A stretch of DNA of 64,000 nt from Acanthosepion esculentum (taxonomy: Eukaryota; Mollusca; Cephalopoda; Sepiida; Sepiidae). The stretch covers positions 16,249,713 through 16,313,712 of the forward strand of contig OZ038517.1 in assembly GCA_964036315.1 (NCBI GenBank). Direction: 5' to 3'. The translations under genes were made by a program, and so were the position numbers. The notes under the pieces were generated by a model. It was given only the letters and a program-made list of their open reading frames with translations. It searched no databases and was not told the origin of the DNA. Positions 26,481-39,308 of this stretch are shown here, in pieces; the first letter of the stretch is position 1; each line of letters opens with the position of its first letter.

Positions 26481-26652
26481 CAAGAAAATCACAATATTGA
26501 TTATATTAATATATTATGTAATTGTCATTATTTGATGTAATTGTAATATATTGAAATATTAATATATTGTGTAATTGTCATCTTCGATAATGGCTTATGT
26601 AAGCCGAAAGCTTAGATTGGATTAAAAATATGTATCAATATTGTGATTTTCT
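26481..26652. repeat. Inverted repeat enclosing a hammerhead-like hairpin
   Basis: GAAAATCACAATATTGAT (from 26,481) and ATCAATATTGTGATTTTC (to about 26,652) are exact reverse complements. Inside, GGCTTA/TAAGCC (26,592-26,605) forms a hairpin followed by GAAAG (26,606-26,610). CGATAAT stands where CTGANGA would be expected. An imperfect tandem pair (AATATATTATGTAATTGTCA / AATATATTGTGTAATTGTCA) lies between. Confidence 0.7.
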
Positions 26653-26756
26653 TTCATTGTTTAATGATAATGTTATTAAGCTTATCAGACGATATGAAAA
26701 GAACTTACATGAAATAAATAGACAACACTTATCTATATTATTTAATGAAACATGTA

Positions 26757-26758
<2 letters not shown>

Positions 26759-26824
<66 letters not shown>
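26759..26824. repeat. (TA)n microsatellite
   Basis: Pure TA run abutting the foldback at 26,825. Confidence 0.97.
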
Positions 26825-26828
<4 letters not shown>

Positions 26829-27098
26829 AAGACATTTTTATGTTTATACATTCTTTTTATAGATACAAATATTTAACTAAATGCTCTCTTTTTATAATGT
26901 ACAGTATTAATGACATTTACCGGCCTGAATGTCCGAGAAATTTTCATAGAATGTCGGAGGACGCATATTCTCTATGAAAATTTCTCGGACATTCAGGCCG
27001 GTAAATGTTGTTAATACTGTTTATTATAAAACAGAGCATTTACTTAAATATTTGTATCTGTAAAAAGAATGTATAAACATAAAAAAAAGTCTTAAAAT
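26825..27098. mobile_element. Foldback element, copy 3 (~125-bp arms)
   Basis: Arms of about 125 bp (26,825-26,950 and 26,970-27,098) are imperfect reverse complements around a ~19-bp centre. They include CGGCCTGAATGTCCGAGAAA / TTTCTCGGACATTCAGGCCG and TTTTATAGATACAAATATTT with its complement. Relatives lie at 3,547-3,655 (outer arms only) and 15,027-15,335 (right arm). No ORF lies inside, so it is non-autonomous. Confidence 0.9.
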
Positions 27099-27121
27099 AA
27101 TTGTCGGACTTTGTCCATTTC

Positions 27122-27123
<2 letters not shown>

Positions 27124-27185
<62 letters not shown>

Positions 27186-27207
27186 AGAGATAGAGAGAGA
27201 GAGAGAG
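27124..27207. repeat. (TA)n followed by (GA)n
   Basis: TA run of about 60 bp then GA repeats. Flanked by ATTGTCGGACTTTGTCCA on the left, as at 3,660-3,680. Confidence 0.95.
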
Positions 27208-27290
27208 CAAATGGAGTAAAATTGCACAGTTCGTAGCATTTATTTTTTAAAAGTGCTCTGTACAAGGTGAAGCAAAATAATATGATATTT

Positions 27291-27458
27291 TTATTATACG
27301 AGATTATAATAAAACATTTTACATCGCTACACAAAATGTTGTCATGTTTCAATACAATGATTGGCGATAGCGTCTGAGGAAGTGATATCATAGTATTGAA
27401 ACATGAAAGCATCTGTGTAGCAATGAAAAAGTGTTTTTATTATAATCTCGTATAACAA
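27291..27458. repeat. 66-bp inverted repeat with hammerhead-like elements
   Basis: Arms 27,291-27,356 and 27,393-27,458 pair imperfectly (TTATACGAGATTATAATAAA…CATGTTTCAATAC and complement). On the plus strand the right arm has CTGAGGA (27,373-27,379, fits CUGANGA), a weak stem II, GAAAC and GTGTA. The left arm on the minus strand has GAAAC…GTGTAGCGATG with a matching ATCGC. These are parts of hammerhead motifs, but neither is complete. Confidence 0.6.
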
Positions 27459-27605
27459 AAATATTATAATATATATATTCACAATTGAGTAATTGATCGA
27501 GTCTAGCAGAAACCTCAACAGTATGCAGAAAGCACTGGACGGCCGTTTCGTTCTATATCTGGGACTCACCAGCAGTGCGCATCCACTACCGAGAATTGAA
27601 AACCC

Positions 27606-27840
27606 AGACACTTACGACAGAAGGCAAACGTCATACCAAATGTACCAACGGACCTCGGTGACGAAGAGGTAATGAATTATACTGGATATTGCGCCGCTCC
27701 TTCATATATTTGTTGGTGGAACTCATCTGAGTTTCCCTAACCCATAGGACTGTGTTCCAAGAGCCATGACTACTACCTCTTTGTCACCGAGGCCTGTAGG
27801 TACAGTTGGTATGAGTTTTGCCTCATATCGTAACTTCCTG
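27606..27840. repeat. Imperfect inverted repeat, ~65-bp arms
   Basis: GCAAACGTCATACCAAATGT…CCTCGGTGACGAAGAGGTA (27,627-27,674) pairs with TACCTCTTTGTCACCGAGG…GGTATGAGTTTTGC (27,774-27,821), and pairing extends weakly outward. The loop is about 100 bp. The 61-codon ORF over the right arm is not convincing. Confidence 0.8.
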
Positions 27841-27959
27841 GCCAGATCCTAGGTATATAAAACTTTCGTATCCCTTTTGACACCCATGTCACGCTTTTCA
27901 AGTTTAGGTCGCTACTCTCATTTGAAAGTTTGGCACAACATAATCTTCCTAAAGCCAAC

Positions 27960-28410
27960 TCCTTTATAATGTTTCCTTCGGGATTCAGACCATATTATTA
28001 AATAGTTGCTTATTATTTAACATTTTTATACCTTTATATCATACACCTTGTTACATCAAGACGTTGGCGATTATGGCTCTCCCAGACATCTTATCTTTTG
28101 TAGCTCTTAAATATTAATTTTCTTTTTCTATTTCTCTCAAGCCCTGTTCCACAAACGATTTATTCCAGCTTTCTAGGTTATTTATAGGTTATCTCCCTCT
28201 GTCCCTGTTGCCTTCACTCTATACTGTGGGTATCAAATTCTCCAAACCTTCTTTCCTATTGCGGTCCTACAAATTTCAACCTATTTCTGATGTTAAGTAT
28301 AAATGTCCTTTTTATTTCTATTTTTTTAAATTTTTATAACTTTGTCGTTTCTCAGATGTTCAGTCCATGGTTTTCTAAATATCCTTCTGTAGAATAAAGT
28401 ATTTGCTGCT
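27960..28410 (-). pseudogene. LINE (RTE-like) RT C-terminal remnant
   Basis: Minus-strand frames give LFYRRIFRKPWTEHLRNDKV, then EGLENLIPTV and EGNRDRGR, then LRATKDKMSGRAIIANVL. The order W.YRRM.R..WT…NE.V…GLE.L…GKI.G.R.RGR…W…R..WR..VA is that of the C-terminal tail of a large group of endonuclease/RT non-LTR elements common in animals. Several stops and frameshifts are present. This is a different LINE family from the one at 19,719. Confidence 0.62.
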
Positions 28411-28722
28411 TCAAATCACTTCTTCATCTGTGAGGAGATTATACAGAATTCGCTGCCATGACAGAAGATTGATATTACGTAACAGTTCCGTACACTTTTC
28501 GCTGTTTCTGTTGCTTCAAGTCGATTCTGAATCCATGAGGAGATTGTCTAACATTCACTGCCAAAACAGAGGATTGCGATTACATAGCAATTTAGTCATT
28601 TTTTTCTGTGTTTCTGTTACCTCAAGTTGCTTCTGCATCCGTGAGGAGATTGTGGAACATTCACTGCCATAAAGAAGCTTTATAGTACATAAAGCTTCAG
28701 TGCTCATTTCTCTGTTTCTAGC
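28405..28722. repeat. Tandem ~105-bp repeat, three copies
   Basis: TGCTTCAAATCACTTCTTCATC…, TGCTTCAAGTCGATTCTGAA… and CCTCAAGTTGCTTCTGCATC… start about 105 bp apart (28,408, 28,513, 28,619). Each continues GTGAGGAGATT…TTC.CTGCCA…CTGTTTCT. Divergence between copies is substantial, so the amplification is old. It adjoins the 5' side of the minus-strand LINE remnant. Confidence 0.88.
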
Positions 28723-29345
28723 GACATTTTCTTCTTACTTAATACTATGTTTAGGTTTTGAAAGTCAAAATTTCTCTGAAACATCGTCGCTGCTAAAATT
28801 GTCGGACCGTGGTATTCTCTGCATTCTTCTTCAGTACCACGTACGGATCTTAGAAACAAAGAAATATAATATATATGGAGAAGTAATATAAAAACATTGT
28901 CTTCCAATACAGCACTCTGATAACAGGAACGTCTGAGATAAGCAAAATTCCGACACCATCTGTAAAACCCGACAGCGATCGATGAGAAATATATCCACCG
29001 CTTTATCTGATTTGGCTAAGACACGATGACAGTGATCAATGAAGAATATATCGATCCAGGCAAATTATTTCACGCTCTCACTGCATTCCTGTGGGTAGTG
29101 AACAGAGGAGATAGGAATGAGTGGTACAGGTCGTTGCCCACGGAAACTCGAGGAAAAAAATAATGGATACAAACTTATGGGTATCGAGGGACAAAGAAAC
29201 GAAAAAAAGGACGGAGGGGTCCTTTTTTAGGGTTTATACAATTGATCAAATATCTATCTATCAAATATTATTCATATATATCGATCTAATATAATTCATG
29301 TGAATCCATCTAAAATCTACTTACATATAAAATATTGATAATACC
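28723..29345. other. Unassigned sequence upstream of the satellite
   Basis: Nothing recognised. From about 29,255 the text becomes ATCTATCTATCAAATATTAT-like, grading into the tetranucleotide repeat. Confidence 0.5.
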
Positions 29346-29392
29346 TGTTTTTCATATCTATCTATATATCTATCTATCTATCTATCTATCTA
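29346..29392. repeat. (TATC)n microsatellite at the satellite border
   Basis: Short ATCT/TATC run ending 6 bp before the first recognisable satellite sequence. Confidence 0.93.
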
Positions 29393-29397
29393 TAGGT

Positions 29398-29458
29398 ATA
29401 AAATAATAACAATGATAATAAAGACAGGATTTGGCTAGAGGCTTGGCAAAAAAGCATC
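29398..29458 (+). repeat. Diverged edge monomer of the 85-bp satellite
   Basis: ATAAAATAATAACAATGATA … GGATTTGGCTAGAGGCTTGG … AAAAAGCATC corresponds to the last ~61 bp of the monomer with many changes. Monomer 1 after it is also unusual (ATTAGAATAATGTAGAGT, AGAGCGTTGGG). This is typical of array edges. Confidence 0.85.
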
Positions 29459-32400
29459 AATAATAAGATGGAATGAAACTAGTAATAAAATAATTAGAAT
29501 AATGTAGAGTGGATCTGGCCAGAGCGTTGGGATAAAAAGCATCAATAATAAGATGGAATGAAACTAGTAATAAAATAATAGGAATAATGAAGAGTGGATC
29601 TGGCCAGAGGGTTGGGATAAAAAGCATCAATAATAAGATGGAATGAAACTAGTAATAAAATAATAGGAATAATGAAGAGTGGATCTGGCCAGAGAGTTGG
29701 GATAAAAAGCATCAATAATAAGATGGAATCAAACTGGTAATAAAATAATAGGAATAATGAAGAGTGGATCTGGCCAGAGGGTTGGGATAAAAAGCATCAA
29801 TAATAAGATGGAATCAAACAAGTAATAAAATAATAGGAATAATGAAGAGTGGATCTGGCCAGAGGGTTGGGATAAAAAGCATCAATAATAAGATGGAATC
29901 AAACTAGTAATAAAATAATAGGAATAATGAAGAGTGGATCTGGCCAGAGGGTTGGGATAAAAAGCATCAATAATAAGATGGAATCAAACTGGTAATAAAA
30001 TAATAGGAATAAAGAAGAGTGGATCTGGCCAGAGGGTTGGGATAAAAAGCATCAATAATAAGATGGAATCAAACAAGTAATAAAATAATAGGAATAATGA
30101 AGAGTGGATCTGGCCAGAGGGTTGGGATAAAAAGCATGAATAATAAGATGGAATCAAACTAGTAATAAAATAATAGGAATAATGAAGAGTGGATCTGGCC
30201 AGAGGGTTGGGATAAAAAGCATCAATAATAAGATGGAATCAAACAAGTAATAAAATAATAGGAATAATGAAGAGTGGATCTGGCCAGAGGGTTGGGATAA
30301 AAAGCATGAATAATAAGATGGAATCAAACTAGTAATAAAATAATAGGAATAATGAAGAGTGGATCTGGCCAGAGGGTTGGGATAAAAAGCATGAATAATA
30401 AGATGGAATAAAACTAGTAATAAAATAATAGGAATAATGAAGAGTGGATCTGGCCAGAGGGTTGGGATAAAAAGCATCAATAATAAGATGGAATGAAACT
30501 AGTAATAAAATAATAGGAATAATGAAGAGTGGATCTGGCCAGAGGGTTGGGATAAAAAGCATCAATAATAAGATGGAATCAAACTGGTAATAAAATAATA
30601 GGAATAAGGAAGAGTGGATCTGGCCAGAGGGTTGGGATAAAAAGCATGAATAATAAGATGGAATCAAACTAGTAATAAAATAATAGGAATAATGAAGAGT
30701 GGATCTGGCCAGAGGGTTGGGATAAAAAGCATCAATAATAAGATGGAATCAAACTGGTAATAAAATAATAGGAATAATGAAGAGTGGATCTGGCCAGAGG
30801 GTTGGGATAAAAAGCATCAATAATAAGATGGAATCAAACAAGTAATAAAATAATAGGAATAATGAAGAGTGGATCTGGCCAGAGGGTTGGGATAAAAAGC
30901 ATCAATAATAAGATGGAATCAAACTAGTAATAAAATAATAGGAATAATGAAGAGTGGATCTGGCCAGAGGGTTGGGATAAAAAGCACCAATAATAAGATG
31001 GAATCAAACTAGTAATAAAATAATAGGAATAATGAAGAGTGGATCTGGCCAGAGGGTTGGGATAAAAAGCATCAATAACAAGATGGAATCAAACTGGTAA
31101 TAAAATAATATGAATAAGGAAGAGTGGATCTGGCCAGAGGGTTGGGATAAAAAGCATCAATAATAAGATGGAATGAAACTAGTAATAAAATAATAGGAAT
31201 AATGAAGAGTGTATCTGGCCAGAGGGTTGGGATAAAAAGCATCAATAATAAGATGGAATGAAACTAGTAATAAAATAATAGGAATAATGAAGAGTGGATC
31301 TGGCCAGAGGGTTGGGATAAAAAGCATCAATAATAAGATGGAATCAAACTAGTAATAAAATAATAGGAATAATGAAGAGTGGATCAGGCCAGAGGGTTGG
31401 GATAAAAAGCATCAATAATAAGATGGAATGAAACTAGTAATAAAATAATAGGAATAATGAAGAATGGATCTGGCCAGAGGGATGGGATAAAAAGCATCAA
31501 TAATAAGATGGAATGAAACTGGTAATAAAATAATAGGAATAAGGAAGAGTGTATCTGGCCAGAGGGTTGGGATAAAAAGCATCAATAATAAGATGGAATC
31601 AAACTAGTAATAAAATAATAGGAATAATGAAGAGTGGATCTGGCCAGAGGGTTGGGATAAAAAGCATCAATAATAAGATGGAATGAAACTAGTAATAAAA
31701 TAATAGGAATAATGAAGAGTGGATCTGGCCAGAGGTTTGGGATAAAAAGCATCAATAATAAGATGGAATCAAACTGGTAATAAAATAATAGGAATAAGGA
31801 AGAGTGTATCTGGCCAGAGGGTTGGGATAAAAAGCATCAATAATAAGATGGAATCAAACTAGTAATAAAATAATAGGAATAATGAAGAGTGGATCTGGCC
31901 AGAGGGTTGGGATAAAAAGCATCAATAATAAGATGGAATCAAAGTAGTAATAAAATAATAGGAATAATGAAGAGTGGATCTGGCCAGAGGGTTGGGATAA
32001 AAAGCATCAATAATAAGATGGAATGAAACTAGTAATAAAATAATAGGAATAATGAAGAGTGGATCTGGCCAGATGGTTGGGATAAAAAGCAACAATAATA
32101 AGATGGAATGAAACTAGTAATAAAATAATAGGAATAAGGAAGAGTGGATCTGGCCAGAGGGTTGGGATAAAATGCATCAATAATAAGATGGAATGAAACT
32201 AGTAATAAAATAATAGGAATAATGAAGAGTGGATCTGGCCAGAGGGTTGGGATAAAAAGCATCAATAATAAGATGGAATGAAACTAGTAATAAAATAATA
32301 GGAATAATGAAGAGTGGATCTGGCCAGAGGGTTGGGATAAAAAGCATCAATAATAAGATGGAATGAAACTAGTAATAAAATAATAGGAATAATGAAGAGT

Positions 32401-34719
32401 GGATCTGGCCAGAGGGTTGGGATAAAAAGCATCAATAATAAGATGGAATGAAACTAGTAATAAAATAATAGGAATAATGAAGAGTGGATCTGGCCAGAGG
32501 GTTGGGATAAAAAGCATCAATAATAAGATAGAATCAAACTAGTAATAAAATAAAGGGATTATGAAGAGTGGATCTGGCCAGAGGGTTGGGATAAAAAGCA
32601 TCAATAATAAGATGGAATGAAACTAGTAATAAAATAATAGGAATAATGAAGAGTGGATCTGGCCAGAGGGTTGGCATAAAAAGCATCAATAATAAGATGG
32701 AATGAAACTAGTAATAAAATAATAGGAATAATGAAGAGTGGATCTGGCCAGAGGGTTGGCATAAAAAGCATCAATAATAAGATGGAATCAAACTAGTAAT
32801 AAAATAATAGGAATAATGAAGAGTGGATCTGGCCAGAGGGTTGGGATAAAAAGCATCAATAATAAGATGGAATCAAAGTAGTAATAAAATAATAGGAATA
32901 ATGAAGAGTGGATCTGGCCAGAGGGTTGTGATAAAAAGCATCAATAATAAGATGGAATCAAAGTAGTAATAAAATAATAGGAATAATGAAGAGTGGATCT
33001 GGCCAGAGGGTTGTGATAAAAAGCATCAATAATAAGATGGAATCAAACTAGTAATAAAATAATAGGAATAATGAAGAGTGGATCTGGCCAGAGGGTTGGC
33101 ATAAAAAGCATCAATAATAAGATGGAATGAAACTAGTAATAAAATAATAGGAATAATGAAGAGTGGATCTGGCCAGAGGGTTGGGATAAAAACCATCAAT
33201 AATAAGATGGAATCAAAGTAGTAATAAAATAATAGGAATAATGAAGAGTGGATCTGGCCAGAGGGTTGGGATAAAAAGCATCAATAATAAGATGGAATGA
33301 AACTAGTAATAAAATAATAGGAATAATGAAGAGTGGATCTGGCCAGAGGGTTGTGATAAAAAGCATCAATAATAAGATGGAATCAAAGTAGTAATAAAAT
33401 AATAGGAACAATGAAGAGTGGATCTGGCCAGACGGTTGGGATAAAAAGCATCAATAATAAGATGGAATCAAAATAGTAATAAAATAATAGGAATAATGAA
33501 GGGTGTATCTGGCCAGAGGGTTGGGATAAAAAGCATCAATAATAAGATGGAATGAAACTAGTAATAAAATAATAGGAATAATGAAGAGTGGATCTGGCCA
33601 GAGGGTTGGGATAAAAACCATCAATAATAAGATGGAATCAAAGTAGTAATAAAATAATAGGAATAATGAAGAGTGGATCTGGCCAGAGGGTTGGGATAAA
33701 AAGCATCAATAATAAGATGGAATGAAACTAGTAATAAAATAATAGGAATAATGAAGAGTGGATCTGGCCAGAGGGTTGGGATAAAAACCATCAATAATAA
33801 GATGGAATCAAAGTAGTAATAAAATAATAGGAATAATGAAGAGTGGATCTGGCCAGAGGGTTGGGATAAAAAGCATCAATAATAAGATGGAATCAAACTA
33901 GTAATAAAATAATAGGAATAATGAAGAGTGGATCTGGCCAGAGGGTTGGGATAAAAAGCATCAATAATAAGATGGAATGAAACTAGTAATAAAATAATAG
34001 GAATAATGAAGAGTGGATCTGGCCAGAGGGTTGGGATAAAAACCATCAATAATAAGATGGAATCAAAGTAGTAATAAAATAATAGGAATAATGAAGAGTG
34101 GATCTGGCCAGAGGGTTGGGATAAAAAGCATCAATAATAAGATGGAATCAAACTAGTAATAAAATAATAGGAATAATGAAGAGTGGATCTGGCCAGAGGG
34201 TTGGGATAAAAAGCATCAATAATAAGATGGAATCAAACTAGTAATAAAATAATAGGAATAATGAAGAGTGGATCTGGCCAGAGGGTTGGGATAAAAAGCA
34301 TCAATAATAAGATGGAATCAAACTAGTAATAAAATAATAGGAATAATGAAGAGTGGATCTGGCCAGAGGGTTGGGATAAAAAGCATCAATAATAAGATGG
34401 AATGAAACTAGTAATAAAATAATAGGAATAATGAAGAGTGGATCTGGCCAGAGGGTTGTGATAAAAAGCATCAATAATAAGATGGAATCAAAGTAGTAAT
34501 AAAATAATAGGAATAATGAAGAGTGGATCTGGCCAGACGGTTGGGATAAAAAGCATCAATAATAAGATGGAATCAAAATAGTAATAAAATAATAGGAATA
34601 ATGAAGGGTGTATCTGGCCAGAGGGTTGGGATAAAAAGCATCAATAATAAGATGGAATGAAACTAGTAATAAAATAATAGGAATAATGAAGAGTGGATCT
34701 GGCCAGAGGGTTGGGATAA

Positions 34720-36245
34720 AAAGCATCAATAATAAGATGGAATGAAACTAGTAATAAAATAATAGGAATAATGAAGAGTGGATCTGGCCAGAGGGTTGGG
34801 ATAAAAAGCATCAATAATAAGATGGAATGAAACTAGTAATAAAATAATAGGAATAATGAAGAGTGGATCTGGCCAGATGGTTGGGATAAAAAGCAACAAT
34901 AATAAGATGGAATGAAACTAGTAATAAAATAATAGGAATAATGAAGAGTGGATCTGGCCAGATGGTTGGGATAAAAAGCAACAATAATAAGATGGAATGA
35001 AACTAGTAATAAAATAATAGGAATAATTATGAGTGGATCTGGCCAGAGGGTTGGTTTAAAGCATCAATAATAAGATGGAATGAAACTAGTAATAAAATAA
35101 TAGGAATAATGAAGAGTGGATCTGGCCAGAGGGTTGGGATAAAAAGCATCAATAATAAGATGGAATGAAACTAGTAATAAAATAATAGGAATAATGAAGA
35201 GTGGATCTGGCCAGAGGGTTGGGATAAAAAGCATCAATAATAAGATGGAATCAAAGTAGTAATAAAATAATAGGAATAATGAAGAGTGGATCTGGCCAGA
35301 GGGTTGGGATAAAAAGCATCAATAATAAGATGGAATCAAAGTAGTAATAAAATAATAAGAATAATGAAGATTGGATCTGGCCAGAGGGTTGGGATAAAAA
35401 GCATCAATAATAAGATGGAATCAAACTAGTAATAAAATAATAGGAATAATGAAGAGTGGATCTGGCCAGAGGGTTGGGATAAAAAGCATCAATAATAAGA
35501 TGGAATGAAACTAGTAATAAAATAATAGGAATAATGAAGAGTGGATCTGGCCAGAGGGTTGGGATAAAAAGCATCAATAATAAGATGGAATGAAACTAGT
35601 AATAAAATAATAGGAATAATGAAGAGTGGATCTGGCCAGATGGTTGGGATAAAAAGCAACAATAATAAGATGGAATGAAACTAGTAATAAAATAATAGGA
35701 ATAATGAAGAGTGGATCTGGCCAGATGGTTGGGATAAAAAGCAACAATAATAAGATGGAATGAAACTAGTAATAAAATAATAGGAATAATTATGAGTGGA
35801 TCTGGCCAGAGGGTTGGCATAAAAAGCATCAATAATAAGATGGAATGAAACTAGTAATAAAATAATAGGAATAATGAAGAGTGGATCTGGCCAGAGGGTT
35901 GGGATAAAAAGCATCAATAATAAGATGGAATGAAACTAGTAATAAAATAATAGGAATAATGAAGAGTGGATCTGGCCAGAGGGTTGGGATAAAAAGCATC
36001 AATAATAAGATGGAATCAAAGTAGTAATAAAATAATAGGAATAATGAAGAGTGGATCTGGCCAGAGGGTTGGGATAAAAAGCATCAATAATAAGATGGAA
36101 TCAAAGTAGTAATAAAATAATAAGAATAATGAAGATTGGATCTGGCCAGAGGGTTGGGATAAAAAGCATCAATAATAAGATGGAATCAAACTAGTAATAA
36201 AATAATAGGAATAATGAAGAGTGGATCTGGCCAGAGGGTTGGGAT
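34720..36245 (+). repeat. 765-bp (9-monomer) tandem duplication in the satellite
   Basis: Rare variants recur in order 9 monomers apart. Two adjacent AGATGG/GCAAC monomers, an AATTATGAGTGG variant, two CAAAGTAG monomers and AATAATAAGAATAATGAAGATTGG-type variants (35,351 and 36,116) are exactly 765 bp apart (763 where the 2-bp deletion intervenes). Confidence 0.9.
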
Positions 36246-39200
36246 AAAAAGCATCAATAATAAGATGGAATGAAACTAGTAATAAAATAATAGGAATAAT
36301 GAAGAGTGGATCTTGCCAGAGGGTTGGGATAAAAAGCATCAATAATAAGATGGAATCAAACTAGTAATAAAATAATAGGAATAATGAAGAGTGGATCTGG
36401 CCAGAGGGTTGGGATAAAAAGCATCAATAATAAGATGGAATCAAACTAGTAATAAAATAATAGGAATAATGAAGAGTGGATCTGGCCAGAGGGTTGGGAT
36501 AAAAAGCATCAATAATAAGATGGAATGAAACTAGTAATAAAATAATAGGAATAATGAAGAGTGGATCTGGCCAGAGGGTTGTGATAAAAAGCATCAATAA
36601 TAAGATGGAATCAAAGTAGTAATAAAATAATAGGAATAATGAAGAGTGGATCTGGCCAGACGGTTGGGATAAAAAGCATCAATAATAAGATGGAATCAAA
36701 ATAGTAATAAAATAATAGGAATAATGAAGGGTGTATCTGGCCAGAGGGTTGGGATAAAAAGCATCAATAATAAGATGGAATGAAACTAGTAATAAAATAA
36801 TAGGAATAATGAAGAGTGGATCTGGCCAGAGGGTTGGGATAAAAACCATCAATAATAAGATGGAATGAAACTAGTAATAAAATAATAGGAATAATGAAGA
36901 GTGGATCTGGCCAGAGGGTTGGGATAAAAAGCAACAATAATAAGATGGAATGAAACTAGTGATAAAATAATAGGAATAATGAAGAGTGGATCTGGCCAGA
37001 TGGTTGGGATAAAAAGCAACAATAATAAGATGGAATGAAACTAGTAATAAAATAATAGGAATAATGAAGTGTGGATCTGGCCAGAGGGTTGGGATAAAAA
37101 GCATCAATAATAAGATGGAATGAAACTAGTAATAAAATAATAGGAATAATGAAGAGTGGATCTGGCCAGAGGGTTGGGATAAAAAGCATCAATAATAAGA
37201 TGGAATGAAACTAGTAATAAAATAATAGGAATAATGAAGAGTGGATCTGGCCAGAGGGTTGGCATAAAAAGCATCAATAATAAGATGGAATGAAACTAGT
37301 AATAAAATAATAGGAATAATGAAGAGTGGATCTGGCCAGAGGGTTGGGATAAAAAGCATCAATAATAAGATGGAATGAAACTAGTAATAAAATAATAGGA
37401 ATAATGAAGAGTGGATCTGGCCAGAGGGTTGGGATAAAAAGCATCAATAATAAGATGGAATGAAACTAGTAATAAAATAATAGGAATAATGAAGAGTGGA
37501 TCTGGCCAGAGGGTTGGGATAAAAAGCATCAATAATAAGATGGAATGAAACTAGTAATAAAATAATAGGAATAATGAAGAGTGGATCTGGCCAGAGGGTT
37601 GGGATAAAAAGCATCAATAATAAGATGGAATGAAACTAGTAATAAAATAATAGGAATAATGAAGAGTGGATCTGGCCAGAGGGTTGGGATAAAAAGCATC
37701 AATAATAAGATGGAATGAAACTAGTAATAAAATAATAGGAATAATGAAGAGTGGATCTGGCCAGAGGGTTGGGATAAAAAGCATCAATAATAAGATGGAA
37801 TGAAACTAGTAATAAAATAATAGGAATAATGAAGAGTGGATCTGGCCAGAGGGTTGGGATAAAAAGCATCAATAATAAGATGGAATGAAACTAGTAATAA
37901 AATAATAGGAATAATGAAGAGTGGATCTGGCCAGAGGGTTGGGATAAAAAGCATCAATAATAAGATGGAATGAAACTAGTAATAAAATAATAGGAATAAT
38001 GAAGAGTGGATCTGGCCAGAGGGTTGGGATAAAAAGCATCAATAATAAGATGGAATGAAACTAGTAATAAAATAATAGGAATAATGAAGAGTGGATCTGG
38101 CCAGAGGGTTGGCATAAAAAGCATCAATAATACGATGGAATGAAACTAGTAATAAAATAATAGGAATAATGAAGAGTGGATCTGGCCAGAGGGTTGGGAT
38201 AAAAAGCATCAATAATAAGATGGAATGAAACTAGTAATAAAATAATAGGAATAATGAAGAGTGGATCTGGCCAGAGGGTTGGGATAAAAAGCATCAATAA
38301 TAAGATGGAATGAAACTAGTAATAAAATAATAGGAATAATGAAGAGTGGATCTGGCCAGAGGGTTGGCATAAAAAGCATCAATAATAAGATGGAATGAAA
38401 CTAGTAATAAAATAATAGGAATAATGAAGAGTGGATCTGGCCACAGGGTTGGCATAAAAAGCATCAATAATACGATGGAATGAAACTAGTAATAAATAAT
38501 AGGAATAATGAAGAGTGGATCTGGCCAGAGGGTTGGGATAAAAAGCATCAATAATAAGATGGAATGAAACTAGTAATAAAATAATAGGAATAATGAAGAG
38601 TGGATCTGGCCAGAGGGTTGGGATAAAAAGCATCAATAATAAGATGGAATGAAACTAGTAATAAAATAATAGGAAAAATGAAGAGTGGATCTGGCCAGAG
38701 GGTTGGGATAAAAAGCATCAATAATAAGATGGAATGAAACTAGTAATAAAATAATAGGAATAATGAAGAGTGGATCTGGCCAGAGGGTTGGCATAAAAAG
38801 CATCAATAATAAGATGGAATGAAACTAGTAATAAAATAATAGGAATAATGAAGAGTGGATCTGGCCAGAGGGTTGGCATAAAAAGCATCAATAATAAGAT
38901 GGAATGAAACTAGTAATAAAATAATAGGAATAATGAAGAGTGGATCTGGCCAGAGGGTTGGGATAAAAAGCATCAATAATAAGATGGAATGAAACTAGTA
39001 ATAAAATAATAGGAATAATGAAGAGTGGATCTGGCCAGAGGGTTGGGATAAAAAGCATCAATAATAAGATGGAATGAAACTAGTAATAAAATAATAGGAA
39101 TAATGAAGAGTGGATCTGGCCAGAGGGTTGGGATAAAAAGCATCAATAATAAGATGGAATGAAACTAGTAATAAAATAATAGGAATAATGAAGGATGGAT

Positions 39201-39308
39201 CTGGCCAGAGGGTTGGGATAAAAAGCATCAATAATAAGATGGAATGAAACTAGTAATAAAATAATAGGAATAATGAAGAGTGGATCTGGCCAGAGGGTTG
39301 GGATAAAA

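Noticed and set aside
27773..27958. 61-codon minus-strand ORF near 27.8 kb.
   Set aside because: It lies over the arm of an imperfect inverted repeat and has no recognisable family.
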